A model generated the notes under the pieces. That model was not told where the DNA came from, made no database searches, and saw only the letters and a list, made by a program, of their open reading frames with translations. From NCBI GenBank assembly GCA_004194705.1, contig SADC01001168.1, forward strand, positions 558,001 through 622,000: a stretch of 64,000 bases of DNA, in the 5' to 3' direction. A program made the translations under genes and the position numbers. Positions 31,401 through 42,100 of this stretch are shown one piece after another (position 1 is the first letter of the stretch; every line of letters begins with the position of its first letter). This DNA is from Ditylenchus dipsaci. Taxonomy: Eukaryota; Nematoda; Chromadorea; Rhabditida; Anguinidae.

Positions 31401-34220
31401 ATCAGCTTTCAAAGCTGTTTGTTGGCCAGCCACCGCAGAGTACTCATAATGGTCAATGTGCTTGTACTTAGTTTGGTGGTTGGTGAAGTGTTTGTAGTCC
31501 ATCGGTGAGGTGGGTGAACATATATAGCCAGGTGGTCGACCAGCAGGGTGGCGTTGGTGGTGTTTGGGCACATTGTGATTAAAGGGTAGATTGCTTAAGG
31601 AGTGATCTCCTAAAAATGCTATGTTTAAGGTCATTATTTATAATTTCAGGAATTTTCGAAAACGGTGCTTGTGACGTGTATAATAAAAACTTACCACTAT
31701 GCAGTTTGCACCTACTTAGCCCATTCAGAATCAGTGCTGGCTGGTCACAATCCACACACTTTGCAAACAGTTTCTGGGTATCGGTTAGAATATCTGAAAT
31801 TGTGGGTTTTTTATAATTTATTTCCAACTGTTTGAAACTAACGGGCTGGGCAAAAATCGCTCAAGGGAAGTCTCTTCTTGGCACACATCCTTGTCTGGAA
31901 TTGGTCTGTTTGTTTTGCATAAGTGTCTAGTTTGTCTATATGGTTGACTACACCACACAGAACTGATTGCACGATTTGTTCTGGGGAAAGGTGGATGTCA
32001 GAGTCAGCCTGAAAATTGAAGAAGATCGGTATATGGATAGCAGAATAAGGTAAAAAAATAAGCAAAGTTAGATTTACCCCTGTCTACGATTTAGAATTTT
32101 TCTTTCAATTTTTGTTGTAATTTGTTTTTAATTTTTGCACTGGCATGTAGCCATGGATCTTAGCAAACTCGAATCCTACAAAATAATTTGAATAATATGA
32201 AAATTCACGTTTAGGTTTTATAATTGACCTTTTTTGTAATGTCTTTTGAATTCGATAGCTCATTAGAAAATTAAGATCCTGTGGTACATGCAGAATAGTG
32301 CCAAAGTTGCAAGTTACAACAACAGCCGAAGAAGTGGCAACATATGGTGGAATTCAGGAATTTTCCGATTAAAATAAGACTTTTGAGCGCGCATTCCAGT
32401 TACAGCCATAATTGTACAGTCCACTCTCGATATAAGCACACCCCTCAAGTTCGTTCCCGCGTGGGGTCCGACACTTTTTTAACCCGATTTTCGAAGTCTT
32501 CTGCCAAACCTGATTCGTCAGTCTGATCAGAAAAATCGTACAGATTCTGATTCCACCAATCAGTTCTCGAGATAGCCACAAGTTTGCCGAAAAGACCCGC
32601 GGCTCTCGATATAAGCACACTTAATTTTTAAAAAAAGTGTGCTTATATCGAGAGTGGACTGTATATATATATATCTGCTTACCTCTGGTTGATAAACTGG
32701 TGGTTTGGGTTTGCCTATGTTGACCTTTTCAGCATGTTGGCAGCCGTTGGCTATTAGGAAAGGGATATCATTTGTCTTGCTGTCGGCACTTGTGTTGGAC
32801 ACTTCATTAAGTGGAGCCCCAGCATTGCCCGGTCTGCTAGTAGAGTGAACTGCTAAAATCTTCTTAGCCTTCTCTGAGTTCTTCTCCATAAAATAGGAGG
32901 TCTTCCTCCACTTGGCGTAGCCTCCATATTTTTTGTTGGATTTGTGCTCAGCTAGTGCTTTCTTGCTTTTTGGAGTCAGGGATGAGGCATTTTCTAAACA
33001 ATTTATGTTTGATATGATTTTAACCTTGAAAATGAAATTACTTTTGCTATCCTTGGCTAATTTAGGGTAGTTGGCTAACAGTCGTTTGTACTTTTCAGCA
33101 TAGATTACCCTCAGCTGTTGTATTGCTTCTTTCTGGCGCTCCATTGCAGTCAGGTATTCCCGGATAACCTCCTTTTTGGTAAAGACGCCAGCATTTCTAA
33201 AATTTTTACGGTTGCTATTTTGCACATCGCTTTAGTCTTGATAAGTTAAGAAGATTGCAAATAGTCAAGTAATCGCCAAGTATGCTCACAAATAAAGACT
33301 TGCTGACAAAATAATCAGAAATTGGAAAATTCCACGAATGTGTAATTTGAAAACAATAAGAGTTCGTCATATCAAGGTTCGACTTAAATTATCTCAGAGG
33401 TCATCGAGCTGGTACATCCGAGTCACTGTTTACAGTCTATTGTAAATTGTGGGATAAAGTGTTTAAAACTCTATACTTAAGAATAAAATTACAGCCCTAT
33501 CACTAAGTAACTAAGTGGTCATAGCCCCATTTTCGGGGATATTTTTTATGACGAAAATATTTTTTCTGCATGTTTTTCATGAAAGCATACTGAGACTTAA
33601 CTGTTTTCAAAAAGAATACTGACCTCAGTGGATTGTCAGGGTCGTCTATCCTTGCATCGCAGTATAAGCTCTCGTGCACGTAGGGCCAGTCCTCTCCACC
33701 GATCACATCCAGTGTCTCATCCACATTCTCACTGAAAACCAAATAAAATACAAATTCACTTAAGCTTTTAGATCATCCGCCAAAAATTGAAAGAAAAAGA
33801 CCAACCTGTATACGTCAGACGGTTTTTCTCCATTTAAGGTATCCTTCTTGGGAAAGCCTGGGTCCAGTAAACTTCGAGACTTTAAACTGTCCGCCTTTAT
33901 CCTCTCAATATAACCATAGTGCTAAAATAGTATGATAAAATTATCAAACGAATTATAAACAACAGTAAAAGTTGAACCTTTTCGCAGAATCCATTAGGCC
34001 TCAACTGCTCCTCCCTGCGCACATTGGAACACCTGATACGTAACCTGTTGCTGATATATTCACACTGCTGGAATGGAGGCTCTACTTTGTCTAGGTGATT
34101 TGCACAGTAGGAAGAGCTGCTCACACTGACTATAGGGCTGGAGAAACATCGGTAACGTCTGTATTGGCACTGCTCCCCCAAACTGGACTCCTGCTGCTGA
34201 TGTGCTGCTGTTGCGATCAT
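28436..34220 (-). CDS. KANSL2: KANSL2-like NSL complex subunit, 11 exons
   Basis: KANSL2 (NSL2) is a nuclear scaffold subunit of the MOF-containing NSL acetyltransferase complex. Exons (5' to 3'): 34220-33978, 33921-33806, 33731-33624, 33196-33042, 32993-32683, 32008-31843, 31793-31695, 31609-31166, 30611-30279, 29748-29077, 28771-28436. Phases match at nearly every junction. Two Cys/His pairs of the zf-C3Hc3H type are visible: CQYRRYRC..YCANH with QCEY..RC..FCEKH near residues 18-82, and MCAKK..FCPAH with KCVDC..RCKLH near 350-400. NAGVFTKKEV and LRVIYAEKYKRLL match the conserved KANSL2 centre. The product is about 990 residues, twice the human length, because of a long Ser/Pro/Gln/Asn-rich tail. 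Exon 9 needs one extra base between about 30320 and 30480 to join its two frames, and the exon 10/11 phase is off by one. The true start may lie in an upstream exon, since an acceptor-like AG precedes the ATG. Confidence 0.85.
29868..30114. mobile_element. pogo-like MITE in KANSL2 intron 9
   Basis: Left end CAGACCACTCTTGATCGACC and right end TCAGGAGTAGACTATA are inverted but diverged. Internal TCGGACTCTAGGCGGTAACG is a decayed form of the GTCGGACCCTAGG family. Confidence 0.65.
30772..30845 (+). repeat. tRNA-Arg-like SINE head
   Basis: The A-box-like TGGTGCATTGGATAAGCG and a perfect B-box GGTTCGATCCC (30823-30833) have tRNA spacing. Acceptor and anticodon stems do not pair, so it is a tRNA-derived repeat rather than a tRNA gene. 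It lies in KANSL2 intron 8, opposite to the gene. Confidence 0.5.
30961..31036 (-). repeat. second tRNA-like sequence, inverted
   Basis: On the minus strand CGGTGCATGATGACTTAATA leads to the B-box GGTTCGACCCC. It shares AAAATGGTG(A/C)GCAGGTTCGA with the copy at 30772 but in the opposite orientation. The two are about 120 bp apart within one intron. Confidence 0.5.
32417..32661. mobile_element. pogo-like MITE in KANSL2 intron 5
   Basis: Inverted ends CAGTCCACTCTCGATATAAG and CTTATATCGAGAGTGGACTG with TA flanks. The interior has AAGTTCGTTCCCGCGTGGGG and GTCCGACAC. It ends only 21 bp before the exon 5 donor. Confidence 0.85.
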
Positions 34221-35596
34221 TGCTAGCAGAAGGGGGGATAAAGCTCTGAATAGTAAGACGTTTATTCAAGTTCTACACATTTGAATTACCGCGGAACACT
34301 TTGTGTGAAACATTTTTCAAACAATTATAAACAGTTCTTTAAACTGAAAATTCTATCTAAGTTTTTAGTAGAAGGGTTCTCAAAATTAAAAGGATTCCAT
34401 TTTGACGAATATTTTTCAATAACCTAAAGTTTTTTTTCTCTAAAAAATAAAAACCTCATATAACAATTTTTTTGAAGAAGGTTAAGACACACTATAGATC
34501 TTTTGCCTTTTTAGAGCGGAATCCTAGGTTTTTGAAAACAATATAACCCTTGCAATATTTTCAACAAGACGTCCAAAAAATGGTAGAAGTTTTCAAAAGA
34601 AAGTTTGAAATGTGTCGGACCTTGGGCTGGAGCGAACTTGAGGGGTGTTGTCATATGAATCTCTCTAGCTATGATTTTTATTAAAAGTTAATTGCACCTA
34701 TTTGAGTCCTTTAATTTGATTTTCTCGTTAAATTTTTTATATTTAATTATACTACCTAAAATATACCAGAAAAATTTACCCCAGATAAAATGTCTCGGTG
34801 GAAACCAAAAAATTATTGTTAAAAAAATTCCGGGAAAAAAATCACCGTCTCTCAGCACATGGGTTTGGCATGTCAAGACTAACCCTTTCGGCGAAAAAAC
34901 AGGTGTAGAAAAAGCATCAGTTGAATTAAATGGTTTAACAATTAAGAGGTGAAAAGAACAAACAAATGTAGCGGTTATTGATTAATATCATTTGATAAGA
35001 TTTCATATAAAAATATATTAATTTTTTTTCGCGTCACTGAAAAAAAACGTAGGCTGGAGCATTTTATTTCGCAACTGGGAAAAAATATTAATAGATGGAA
35101 AAATCAATAAGAGAGCTTATGAGCAGAAAGGTCACAAGGGATTTACAGTTATTGGACATGATATATATTTGTGCTGTTTTAATATGGCAAAAAAGTATGA
35201 AGCCCAATTTTATAAAACAAAGCTCCGCACATTTTTTATGCTATTAACTTAATAGTATTAAGTTGAGATAAAAATAAATCTCAATTATTATTTATTTGTA
35301 TTTTTTTACCGATTTTCTGTTTTTATTGAAAGATTGTTCCCTATGATACAGTTCGAACTATTTTCAAAGCAAAAAATTACAAAAAAAATTAAACTTCAAT
35401 TGTAGAAGTATTTTTATGGTAGTTTAAGCCTTTTCACAAGACCGATTTGGCTAAACTTCGTTATACCACATCCTACCAAAAGTTGATTTTGACCACTTAT
35501 TCGTGCTTTTCAGGTCGTAATTAGTCGAAAAAACATGTTTTGGGATTTTTGCCGATTTTTCTAAATTCAATTCAAAAATTTAATTTTTTAGTTATA
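34221..35596. other. KANSL2 upstream region, no other gene
   Basis: It contains a decayed MITE tail at about 34600-34650 (GTGTCGGACCTTGGGCTGGA). The 86-codon frame at 34692-34952 is AT-biased with no domain. A KANSL2 5' non-coding exon may lie here but is not identifiable. Confidence 0.4.
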
Positions 35597-35733
35597 AGTC
35601 AAACCTCGAGAAACCGGCATCCCTAAAGACCGGCCTTAGGATGCCGGCTTATCCGGAAGTCATTTTTTTAAGTTCTTTGCTGGTCGAGCAAATCAGGCCT
35701 TTTCAGAGTGCCGGTTTATCAAGGTTTGACTTT
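35597..35733. mobile_element. pogo-like MITE (CCGGCAT type), diverged
   Basis: AGTCAAACCTCGAGAAACCG and CCGGTTTATCAAGGTTTGACT are inverted ends. It is 137 bp with a central GGCCTTAGGATGCCGGCTTA. Confidence 0.75.
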
Positions 35734-35910
35734 CAATTTAAAAAGATAAGGGAAAATGTTGGACTTTTAAATTTAGTCAAATTTGAATTGATATTTTTTA
35801 TTTTTGAAAACTGCAAAATTTTTACGAACATTAATGTGTTTGCTGGTGTGTCTGGCAGGAGTTCATTAAAATTAATAAAAGTTTCATAAAACGCATATAA
35901 ACCATATTAT

Positions 35911-36119
35911 CAGGGCTCCGAATCAAAAGTTTCAAAAAGGACACTTGGTTAAAAAAAGGACATTTTGACTATTTTTGAAATAAAAGGGTCATTTTATCCA
36001 ATGCTTGTTGCCATTTTGAAGCGAAAAAAAAGGTTTCGACTGAATTTTAAAAAATAAAAAAAGATTTGGGGTGCCAAAAAAAGGACAAATATTTTTAAAA
36101 AGGACGATTCGGAGCCCTG
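35911..36119. mobile_element. hAT MITE (CAGGGCTCCGAAT), copy 1
   Basis: 209 bp with inverted ends CAGGGCTCCGAAT and ATTCGGAGCCCTG and a perfect 8-bp duplication CATATTAT (35903-35910, 36120-36127). The interior GGACATTTTGAC and GGTGCCAAAAAAAGGACAAA match the copy at 55176-55389. Confidence 0.9.
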
Positions 36120-36626
36120 CATATTATCGATTTAGTAAATGACTATTTGAAACAAAAAAATTAGTGGAATAAGATCAAAATTTTGATTGACAAGCCCATT
36201 ACTTGACTGCTTGCACAGATCTTTGGTCTTTCTAAGTACTTGCAACAAACAAAGATTTTTTTTTACTAAAACCCATTAGCAGATTAATCCTCCATAAAAA
36301 GACATACTTTTTAATTTAGTTCAGAAAAAAATGCACTGATTTATTGGCTATCTCACTTTTTGCTGACAAGTATTCAACTGCCAAAAAATTACATTTTAAG
36401 ACGGTGAAACCCTCATCTACTGATTTTAAAAATTTAATTACCGACAAATTTGTTATAGAAAAGCGTAACAATCTATTTTTAGATCCCATTTTTTCGACTT
36501 TACACTAAAATATATATAAAAATGGTCTGCCCCCTAGTTATGTCTTAACTTACTCTCTTTTACGGTAAATTACTTTCAATGAAATTGTAATTTTTTAAAA
36601 ATGGACGATTTAGTCGTAAGACCACG

Positions 36627-36665
36627 GCTTACAATCCATGCTTGAAAACACATGGATTGTAAGCT
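36627..36665. repeat. perfect 14-bp-stem hairpin
   Basis: GCTTACAATCCATG and CATGGATTGTAAGC pair perfectly around a loop of about 10 nt. It is not obviously part of a larger terminal repeat. Confidence 0.6.
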
Positions 36666-37689
36666 ACAGCCGCTTTTGTCAGCGATTCTAATAAAGTTTC
36701 AACAAATAGTTTTTCCATCATTTACATGACTTAAAAGAGTGTCTCAAAACTATTTAATTCCCACTAAAACACGAGATTTTAACACGCCGACTTCTACTAA
36801 AATATAATAATTAAAAAAATAAAAAAGAAGTAAGAAAACAATCTTCGCCCCCAGACAACTATTATCCCGACAAGAACACTACCGCCAAAACTATTCCCCC
36901 CCCCTTTTGCAAAACTAAAAAAAGAAAGGAGAAGGAAAATTGTGAAATATGGTCCCGCACCCCTCTGCATCTATACCCCCACTGCTGCTGCCCGCATTTA
37001 TTTATTCATTGGCAAGCTGGGCAGCAGCAGCAGCAAAAAGTTCGGGAGGAGGGAAGCGTAGTCAGCACCCCACCACCAGCAGGAGCACGAACAACAACAC
37101 CAACGACCTTCCTCTTACTTCTCATCCCAACAACTAGAAGAGTGAAAGGAAACAAAGAGGAGGGGAAAACAGACCATCTCTAACTGGTTGTGGAGGCTGG
37201 GCCGTGTGCGTGTTCCGGCCACTTTCCTTCTTCCCCCTCTTCTTTCACTTCAGCTGTATTGATTGGGCGGGATGAAAGAAGGAGGAAAGGAGGAGATAGA
37301 CGCACAAGCACTGCAAAATAGATTGATGGGTTGGAATGTGTGAGAGAGAGCACAATGTCCAGTCGTCTGAGAAAAGAGCAAAGGTTAGACAAGCTGTGTT
37401 GCTCCATTTTCGCGCCCTTTTCTCTGCCTTTTTGCCTTTTCCTTTGGTTTGGATGGGACAGAGTAGTCTTTTTAAATTAGAAATCTGTCTGTTGTCGTCT
37501 GCCTCTTTTCTGATGTATTTTGGGAAGATTAAAAGGCGGAAATTTGAAAAATATTTTTGTGTCTAGTAAATTGTTTTGTTTATTGACTGGTCATGTTTAA
37601 TCGCTTACATGAACATTGGTTGCAGATGCTCCTTGAAGATTTCTAAATTGTCAAGTAAGCGTCAACTTTATTTACAATTTACAAAAATT

Positions 37690-37760
37690 GAGGTAAAAAA
37701 TGGTCGGACCCTAGGCGGGAACGAACCTGAGGGGTTGCATTATAGCGGGATTCGACTGTA
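37690..37760. mobile_element. solo right half of a pogo-like MITE
   Basis: It carries GGTCGGACCCTAGGCGGGAA, then CGAACCTGAGG and the terminus TATAGCGGGATTCGACTG+TA. No matching left half is present. Confidence 0.7.
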
Positions 37761-37827
37761 ACACGATCCAGAAATGTAATGATTATTTTAATTTTCGAAA
37801 GGCTACTCAATGAAAAAATATCAGTCT

Positions 37828-37960
37828 ACCGTATTTTCTCTATTAAACGCCCCTGGGCGTTTATTGTTCAACCACCGAAAAATTCTAAAATTGTTAATCA
37901 CAAATGGCCTTAACTCTGAAAACCTACTCAAAAGAGAGCCCGTTTATTAGAGGGGGTTTG
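37828..37960. mobile_element. CCGTATTTTC-family element
   Basis: It starts TACCGTATTTTCTCTATTAA, with the palindrome CGCCCCTGGGCG nearby. The right part, GCCCGTTTATTAGAGGGGG, has lost its terminus. Confidence 0.65.
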
Positions 37961-38345
37961 TTTGAGAAAGCAACACATTTGAGAGCCTCGGCGAAATAAA
38001 TAAGGCGATTTGGTGCTAGTGTAATATACCACACCCAATAATTTAGATTTAGGCTTCTGCTTAGGCCCGTAGGCTTAAATTTGAGCTCAGGGCCTAGCCA
38101 TTACATTATACATTTTTTATACAACTTTTTTCAAAATGGTGGTTTTAGGTAACCTCCAAAAATTATTGGGAGAGGGTAGGGGGGGGGCAGGGGTGGACAC
38201 ACATAAAAATCAACCATCAATTTGAATATTTTTAGCCAGCTTTTCTCACGCCATTATCAAGATCAACTACCCATACATGACTTCATCACTCAATCAACAC
38301 CAGGTTTCCACCGCCATTCAATTTTCGGGTAATTTTTTTTATCAG

Positions 38346-41300
38346 GCGTACGGCGGTTGAAAATAGCTTACAAGACATTACAGTGGATGATCTCAAAAAA
38401 TCAGCCGAGCTGTTTCCTAAACTCACCAACGAGCTAAAGAAGGGGGATTGTGGCAAAGTGGGGTTATTGGTGGGTCAGCCGAGTACACTGGAGCCCCTTA
38501 TTTTGCAGCATGTACTCCAATCAAAATTGTAATCTTCTTGATGATCTCTACAGCCTTCTATTCAAAGGGCTAGATTGCAGGGGGCTGACCTCAGCTACTT
38601 GTTTTGCCATCCCGACGCCTCTCCAGTCATAAAAGGCTATAGTCCAGAGCTAATGGTCAACCCAACCCTGGACTTCCAGCAAATTGAAACTACTTTGGGT
38701 CGTCTGGATGTGGTGGTGTTTGGACCAGGCATTGGAAGAAACAAACAGATGTTGGTACCTTTGCTGGAAAAGGTTTTGGAATATGTACACGAGACACCTA
38801 ATATTTGCTTGGTTATTGATGCGGTCAGTGCATACAGTAATATTGCTATAGTGTTAAAATTACTAAATTAGCTGGGTGAAAATCTTAATGATACCCACTA
38901 AAATTATCTTTTTATATAAATTTTTTATTTCCAACCTTTTTTTAATTCAATTTATGACTTGTCTGTGCATATGATATGATCTAACCTTCTAACCTGCTAA
39001 GGTTGATATTAAAAAAGGTTATTCATTTTTTTGTAGCGAAAATACTGTTTTTGTGGAAAATTTACTCTTTTTTTGGCTAATTTTCAATTAGCCTGGTTTT
39101 ATTAAATTTTCTTATCTTTTTTCAAAAGTGATAAAACTATCATGTGGCCCTAGGACTCTTTTTTTGAAGTACAGTCAAACCTCGATTTAACGACCCCCAC
39201 CTCAAGTTCGTTCCCACCTAGGGTCCGACACTTTTTTTAACCCCATTTTTGAAATAGTTCATCGATTCTGTTATGACAGTCTGGTCCCAAATATCGTAAG
39301 GATTCCGATTTTGCCGATCGTTTTTCAAAAAACAAAAAGGTCGTTAAAACGAGGTTTCGATTTTTTAATAGCGAAAACTCTAGATTTCTGAAAAACGATC
39401 GGCTAAATCGGAATCCTTACGATATTTGCGACCAGACTGTCGAAAAAGAATCAATGAAATATTTTGAAAATGGAGTTAAAAAAGTGTCGGACCCTAGGTG
39501 GGAACTAACTTGAGGTGATGGTCCTTAAATCGAAGTTTGACTGTATTATTTATTTCAGCATCTTTGCAAAATGTGGTACAGAAAATTAAAAGTATTTACC
39601 AAATAAATAATAGTTTGCTTAATACTTTTAATTTTTGTCCTACATTTTGCAAAGATGCTGGAATAAATAATATTTCACAAGAAACTAGAGTCGTAGGGCT
39701 ATCTAATGGTGTTATAACTTCTAAAAAAAGATAAAAAAATTAATAAACCCAGACAAGTTGAAAATTAGCCACAAGAAGAGTAAATTAGCCACAGAAAAGT
39801 ATTTTTGCTACAAAAAAAATAAACCATTAAAAAAATACCAAAAATGGCCACAAAGAACCCCACTTTCAGTAAATGTCTCAAAAACCTTTTTTGTCGAGTT
39901 TCCTTTTTCACTCTTTCAGACCTAATTGTCTGTCCCAAAAAATTGTCGTTTGACAGCCAATAAGAACCAAAAAGCATTAACTATCACTTTAGGATGGTAT
40001 CTTTTTGCTTGGGGATTGTTTAAGTTCCATAAAGAAATGCAAGAATGCCATTGTAACACCTAACCACAGAGAATTTGAAAGGCTTTACCAACAAGTGTTC
40101 GGCAGAAATGAAATAATTAACAACACCAACCAGCAAAACATAGCCGACCAAGTCAAGAAGCTGGCTTCTCACCTTGGCATTTGCATTCTTAGAAAAGGAG
40201 ACTCCGATATCATTACAGATGGACAACAAGGTAGTGCTATAGTATCCTCCTTCCTTTTGTAGTATTCTAATGTACTTTCATCACTTAAAGGGGCATACTA
40301 GCGCGTTACACTGCAATTGAGGCGGAGACCAGCAATTTTTTTCTCTTGACTATTTTGTGCAAGCGTTCTACCAGATCCGACGAAAGTTTTCTGCTTACTC
40401 CTTAAAAGTAGGATATGGTCAAAATACCAGATTTGAGTTGAAACGAGTGAAAATATGGACGATTTTCGAAAAATTGCGGGTCGCCGCCTTAATTTGCCGT
40501 GTAACACGCTGGCATGCCCCTTCAAAACCGGAACATAAAATGACACCATATAGCGTCCCCTCCGAATTATGGTTCGTACTCATTTGGGCGCTTTTCAATT
40601 TTCTATTCAAAATAGCGTCTTTAGCTATTTTTTTGCACAATACCATGAAAAATCATCTTCAGAAACTCTAAAAAGCATTATTTTTAGGTTCTGGTCTATA
40701 AAAAGTTGAGTTTTGGCCACTTTGAATTTTCTACCATTTGACTGTTATACCATGCTTTTGAACTTGGAGCTTGGCAAAAAGAGCAGTGCATTCTTGATCA
40801 AGAGTCTTGCTCGGAATTATGTCTTAGGTAAGTGAGTGCGCGCATCTCTAACCAACCAAGCCGCCTGCCCCCTTCGGGGGCGCAGGCGGCTTGGTTGCTT
40901 GGGGTTGAGATGCGCACACCCACATACCTTAGACATAATTCCCTCGAAAGAGACTCTGGATGCATACCAGAGTTTATTTATGCGGTAGGCCCAGTGAACA
41001 AAACTATGTTCAACATCTTCCTTTTTGCACTAAATTGGCCCATTTTCGGTCTCGTCCCACCCCGATACAGTCCTAAATCCCTTTAAAAATGGTAAAAAAG
41101 GGTACTTTTAGGTGGACCCAAAACTCAATTTTTTATTGACCAGAACTCAAAAATAATGCCTTTTTTGAGTTTCTGAGGTTATTTTTAGTCTTTTTTCTAT
41201 ACAAAATTAGTATAAAATTGAAAAGCAACAAATGAGGGCGCCCAGATGAGTTGTGCCCAAATGAGTATGTACGCGAATTATTACTACTGTTTTGTCATTT

Positions 41301-41686
41301 TCGTTGTAATTTTCCAATTCAAGCAATAGTTTTCAATATAAAAACTGAAAAATTTAGGAAGCCTTTTTTAATAAAATGAGGTAGCTATGAATATAAATAC
41401 AGTTTTAGTGTTGATAGGCAGCCAACCAGGCACATTGCGTCGATGTGGAGGTCAAGGAGACATATTGAGTGGAGCCACTGCTTTGTTTGCCTACTGGTCT
41501 AAATTAAAGGCCGGTTGCGAAGAGTACAGTACAGAACATATCCTACAAGGCGCTTTGGCTGCTAGTGACTTTATTAGATTCACCTCTCGTCTAACATTTG
41601 ACAGAATTGGCAGGTCCATGAATGCAGCCGATATTATAGCTCAAATACCAGATGTGGTCAGACACATCGATCAAAATATTGAATGA
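38346..41686 (+). CDS. NAXD: ATP/ADP-dependent NAD(P)HX dehydratase
   Basis: NAXD (CARKD, YjeF C-terminal family) repairs hydrated NAD(P)H with a nucleoside triphosphate. Exons: 38346-38528, 38581-38823, 39993-40230 and 41403-41686, with GT-AG introns of 52, 1169 and 1172 nt. In order it shows EYTGAPYFAA, GADLSYLFCHPDASPVIKGY, GPGIGRN, VIDADG formed across intron 2, TPNHREFERLY, and the nucleotide-binding RRCGGQGDILSG with the catalytic-loop Asp. All key motifs are intact. Exon 1 lacks one base near 38475, where the frame shifts just before AEYTGAP. The 5' end is uncertain: 38346 follows an acceptor (TTTTATCAG), and an upstream coding exon, perhaps with a mitochondrial leader, is likely. Introns 2 and 3 hold transposons. 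AATAAA lies at 41786. Confidence 0.93.
39172..39543. mobile_element. pogo-like MITE nested in intron 2
   Basis: Ends CAGTCAAACCTCGATTTAAC and TTAAATCGAAGTTTGACTG are inverted with TA on the right. The interior is a long imperfect palindrome with GTCGGACCCTAGGTGGGAAC and its complement. Confidence 0.85.
39546..39668. repeat. 123-bp near-perfect hairpin
   Basis: TTATTTATTTCAGCATCTTTG with CAAAATGT on the left mirrors ACATTTTGCAAAGATGCTGG and AATAAATA on the right. It continues through AAAATTAAAAGTATT and its complement to a short loop. Confidence 0.8.
40760..41090. mobile_element. GCGCGCATCTC-family element in NAXD intron 3
   Basis: GTCTTAGGTAAGTGAGTGCG with CGCATCTCTAACC on the left mirrors GGTTGAGATGCGCACACCC and CATACCTTAGAC on the right. 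The centre is GCCGCCTGCCCCCTTCGGGG plus GCGCAGGCGGC. It carries a cryptic strong donor-like AGGTAAGT on the sense strand. Confidence 0.7.
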
Positions 41687-41785
41687 CAAAAATATTAATA
41701 TTTTGTAGTAGATATTTTTTTAGTAAATTTTTTTAATGCAACACATGTTACAGGAAAAGTCGATCTAGCATGAAAAGTATCCGAA

Positions 41786-41791
41786 AATAAA
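41786..41791 (+). terminator. polyadenylation signal AATAAA of NAXD
   Basis: AATAAA lies 100 nt past the NAXD stop codon, at a plausible distance. Confidence 0.5.
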
Positions 41792-41829
41792 AAAATTCAA
41801 CTTTCCTAGGTCAGTTAATTTCAATTGCG

Positions 41830-42085
41830 TACCGTATTTTCTCTATTGAACGAGCCGGCTTGTTTATTTTTCAATCCCTCGAAAATCGGAAAATTCTGAA
41901 GTATATCTCAAGATTTTTGCGTGCTCAACCAAAATATAAAAAATGGGATCGGTATAGCTTGTGGGAGTTAAGAAAAAGTGCTAAACAGCTTTGGAAGATA
42001 TTTACTCTTGGCTGAGATATGGATCCTCAAAGTCGAGGGGCCGTTTATTTAAACGGGCTCGTTTTAAAGAGATAATCGGGTATAT
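41830..42085. mobile_element. CCGTATTTTC-family element
   Basis: ACCGTATTTTCTCTATTGAA starts it, and AACGGGCTCGTTTTAAAGAG ends it approximately. The interior has GAGCCGGCTTG and CTCAAAGTCGAGGGG. The right terminus has decayed. Confidence 0.65.
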
Positions 42086-42100
42086 GTATTGAAACAATCG

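Larger units (their letters stand above)
36120..37827. other. KANSL2-NAXD intergenic DNA with GC-richer block
   Basis: A 36.84-37.46 kb block is richer in G+C, with CTGCTGCTG/CAGCAGCAGCAG and purine-rich tracts, and is not a recognisable transposon. It could be regulatory. Frames there (36949-37137, 37180-37407) are low-complexity. A solo MITE right end lies at 37690-37760. Confidence 0.4.
39014..39832. mobile_element. fold-back element in NAXD intron 2
   Basis: The left end AAAGGTTATTCATTTTTTTG with TAGC and TGTGG words, and the right end GCTACAAAAAAAATAAACC, are inverted. Sub-terminal units resemble GTGG(A/C)AAATTTACTCTTTTT. The same architecture occurs at 57821-58720. A pogo-like MITE (39172-39543) and a separate hairpin (39546-39668) are nested inside. 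Confidence 0.65.

Noticed and set aside
34060..34269. Alternative KANSL2 N-terminus in another frame
   Set aside because: It loses the CQYRRYRC and YCANH cysteines that define the family. A longer true start upstream remains possible.
38575..38871. Alternative NAXD start at 38575
   Set aside because: That frame begins inside intron 1, and the conserved GADLSY block starts exactly at the exon border 38581.
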